Part shown: positions 5,625 to 6,834 of the stretch, one piece after another
Layout: each line of letters starts with the position of its first letter
Position numbering within the stretch: position 1 is the first letter of the stretch
Translations under genes and position numbers: made by a program
NCBI GenBank assembly: GCA_036308445.1
Contig: JAXJVS010000160.1
Coordinates: 1-6,834 of the forward strand
Direction: 5' to 3'
Length of the DNA: 6,834 nucleotides
From: MGBC113645 sp036308445
GTDB lineage: Bacteria > Bacillota_I > Bacilli_A > Erysipelotrichales > Coprobacillaceae
Notes under the pieces: generated by a model
Told to the model about the DNA's origin: nothing
The model's input: only the letters and a program-made list of their open reading frames with translations
Databases searched by the model: none

Positions 5625-6834
5625 ATGGATAGTGATATTAAATCACGCTTGTTTGATAACATACATGAACGCGTTATAAAGCGTAAAGCTATGTTTATTC
5701 CTTTCTTATGTGTTTCAACTTTTGCTTTAGTAGGTTATGCTGCTGCTGATAAGGAAGCTCCTGTAATTGAATCAAGAAAAGTTGAAGTATTATACGGAAC
5801 TACGTTAGATAAAGATGTTTTTAAAATCTCAGATAATCGTGACTCAGTAGATGCATTAGATATTCAAATTGATACATCTTCATTTGATTCAACTCAACTT
5901 GGTACATATTCAGTTCCTGTAACTGCTACAGATATGTTTTCAAATACAGCAACTAAAAATGTTTTAGTTGAGGTTGTTGACAAAAGTGCTCCTGTACTTT
6001 CTACAGTATCAAAATCTAATGGATATGCGATTAGTATTGAAGTTAATAGCTCTAATGATATTAAAAAATATATTAAAGCTGCAGATAATGTTGATGGCGA
6101 TGTGTCTGCATTCATTGTGACAGACAAAAAGTTAAATACTTCTAAATTAGGTGCCCAAACAATAGAAGTTTCAGTTGATGATAATGCTGGAAATACAACA
6201 AAAGAAACTTATGAATTCTTTGTCTCTGATAATACAGCTCCAACAATTAAATTAAATAAAGGAGCTAATATTACTGTAGATTATGGAAAATCTTTTAATT
6301 ATAAAGATTATGTTACAATCTCAGATAACTTTGATAAGAAAGTTAGTGATGTAAAAGTTGAGGGTAAGGTTGATGTTAAGAAAGAAGGAAAGTATGACTT
6401 AAAGATTACTGGTACTGATTCTTCTAACAATAAAACAACTAAAACTTTAACTGTAAACGTGGATGATATTTCTGCACCTAAGATTACTCTTTCTAAAAAG
6501 AAAGTATCTTTAGAAAAAGGAAAGAGTTTTGATGCAAAGAAATATTTAAAATCTGCTGTCGACAATAAAGATGGAAATGTTAAATCTGATGTAAAAATTT
6601 CTAGTTCAGTAAATACTAAAAAAGTAGGGAATTATACGGTTACATATACTGTTAAAGATTCTTCTGGAAATACTTCAAAAGCAACTTTAAAAGTTGAGGT
6701 AACTAAACCTTATGATGTAGCTTCGAACTTAGGAATTGTAACTACAGCTAAGACAAGACTTGGTTGTCCTTATAAGTGGGGAGCAACTGGTCCTACTAAG
6801 TTTGACTGTTCAGGATTTACACAATGGGTATATA
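5625..6834 (+). CDS. Cell-surface NlpC/P60 (C40) peptidase with four Ig-like repeats, C-terminus outside window
   Basis: An open frame of 403 codons running off the window. ATG 5625 has AGGAGG (5611-5616) 8 nt upstream. Residues 1-22 are charged and basic (HERVIKRK at 14-21). Residues 23-41 are hydrophobic and act as an N-terminal membrane anchor, or as a signal peptide cleaved near YAAA-D (38-42). Four tandem Ig-like modules follow, resembling bacterial DUF5011-type surface domains. Each opens with an AP-x-(I/L) strand: about 45-118, 121-201, 204-281 and 283-360. Several contain a DN-x-DG-type turn (154-158, 313-317) and a GxY or Gx(Q/T) strand with D-x-x-x-N (for example DSSGNTSK 345-352). 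An NlpC/P60 domain starts near 374: RLGCPYKWGATGP (378-390) then FDCSGF (393-398) with catalytic Cys395. The His and third catalytic residue lie outside. This family cleaves peptidoglycan stem-peptide bonds, so a role in wall remodelling or cell separation is likely. Confidence 0.9.
   Translation, partial: MDSDIKSRLFDNIHERVIKRKAMFIPFLCVSTFALVGYAAADKEAPVIESRKVEVLYGTTLDKDVFKISDNRDSVDALDIQIDTSSFDSTQLGTYSVPVTATDMFSNTATKNVLVEVVDKSAPVLSTVSKSNGYAISIEVNSSNDIKKYIKAADNVDGDVSAFIVTDKKLNTSKLGAQTIEVSVDDNAGNTTKETYEFFVSDNTAPTIKLNKGANITVDYGKSFNYKDYVTISDNFDKKVSDVKVEGKVDVKKEGKYDLKITGTDSSNNKTTKTLTVNVDDISAPKITLSKKKVSLEKGKSFDAKKYLKSAVDNKDGNVKSDVKISSSVNTKKVGNYTVTYTVKDSSGNTSKATLKVEVTKPYDVASNLGIVTTAKTRLGCPYKWGATGPTKFDCSGFTQWVY

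Noticed and set aside
5894..6565. Two antisense frames (77 and 85 codons) opposite the NlpC/P60 gene
   Set aside because: Ser/Thr/Val-rich products mirroring the repeat codons of the Ig modules; the plus-strand frame is clearly coding.
1..6834. CRISPR array, transposon, prophage, tRNA/rRNA or defence system
   Set aside because: No regularly spaced repeats, transposase, integrase, terminal inverted repeats or RNA-gene signatures were seen; the region reads as ordinary chromosomal genes.

Overview
The window is AT-rich, with strong AGGAGG-type ribosome binding sites, short intergenic gaps and TTGACT/TATACT-type or extended -10 promoters. TGG encodes Trp and no UGA is read as sense. This suggests a low-GC Bacillota. 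The mix of genes (a liv cassette, a PDF-like protein with a GMAANMIG motif, a CmpB-type membrane protein, and an NlpC/P60 protein with DUF5011-like repeats) looks most like a gut Erysipelotrichia/Coprobacillaceae or a related anaerobe. That placement is inference from protein style, not from a marker gene.

Layout: (1) Positions 1-174, minus strand: N-terminal 58 residues of a peptide deformylase-like protein, cut by the window edge. (2) 175-400: divergent intergenic region with a well-formed extended -10 promoter for the liv operon and a weak candidate promoter for the PDF-like gene. (3) 401-4912, plus strand: a complete five-gene livJ-livH-livM-livG-livF ABC importer operon for branched-chain or related amino acids. 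A 16-bp stem-loop with a U-tract lies between livJ and livH. livHMGF are packed with 0-10 nt spacing or a 1-nt overlap. (4) 4906-4935: a terminator whose stem carries the stop region of livF and also the last codons of a convergent gene. (5) 4916-5389, minus strand: a small polytopic membrane protein of the putative ABC-transporter type IV (CmpB-like) family, with a His-rich loop. (6) 5390-5624: divergent intergenic region with an 11-bp direct repeat, a 13-bp palindrome and a TGC-TATAAT extended -10 promoter. (7) 5625 to the window end, plus strand: the first 403 residues of a cell-wall-directed protein with an N-terminal membrane segment, four tandem Ig-like repeats and the start of an NlpC/P60 (C40) peptidase domain containing the catalytic Cys.

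How they work together: the liv operon is a self-contained importer made of a lipoprotein receptor, two permeases and two ATPases. The stem-loop after livJ probably allows more receptor than membrane/ATPase mRNA. The flanking genes look like independent units. I see no mobile element, CRISPR array, tRNA/rRNA or defence system, and no clear evidence of an undescribed system. The most unusual points are the PDF-like protein lacking the motif I Gln, the His-rich loop of the CmpB-like protein, and the repeat-rich promoter region of the NlpC/P60 gene.
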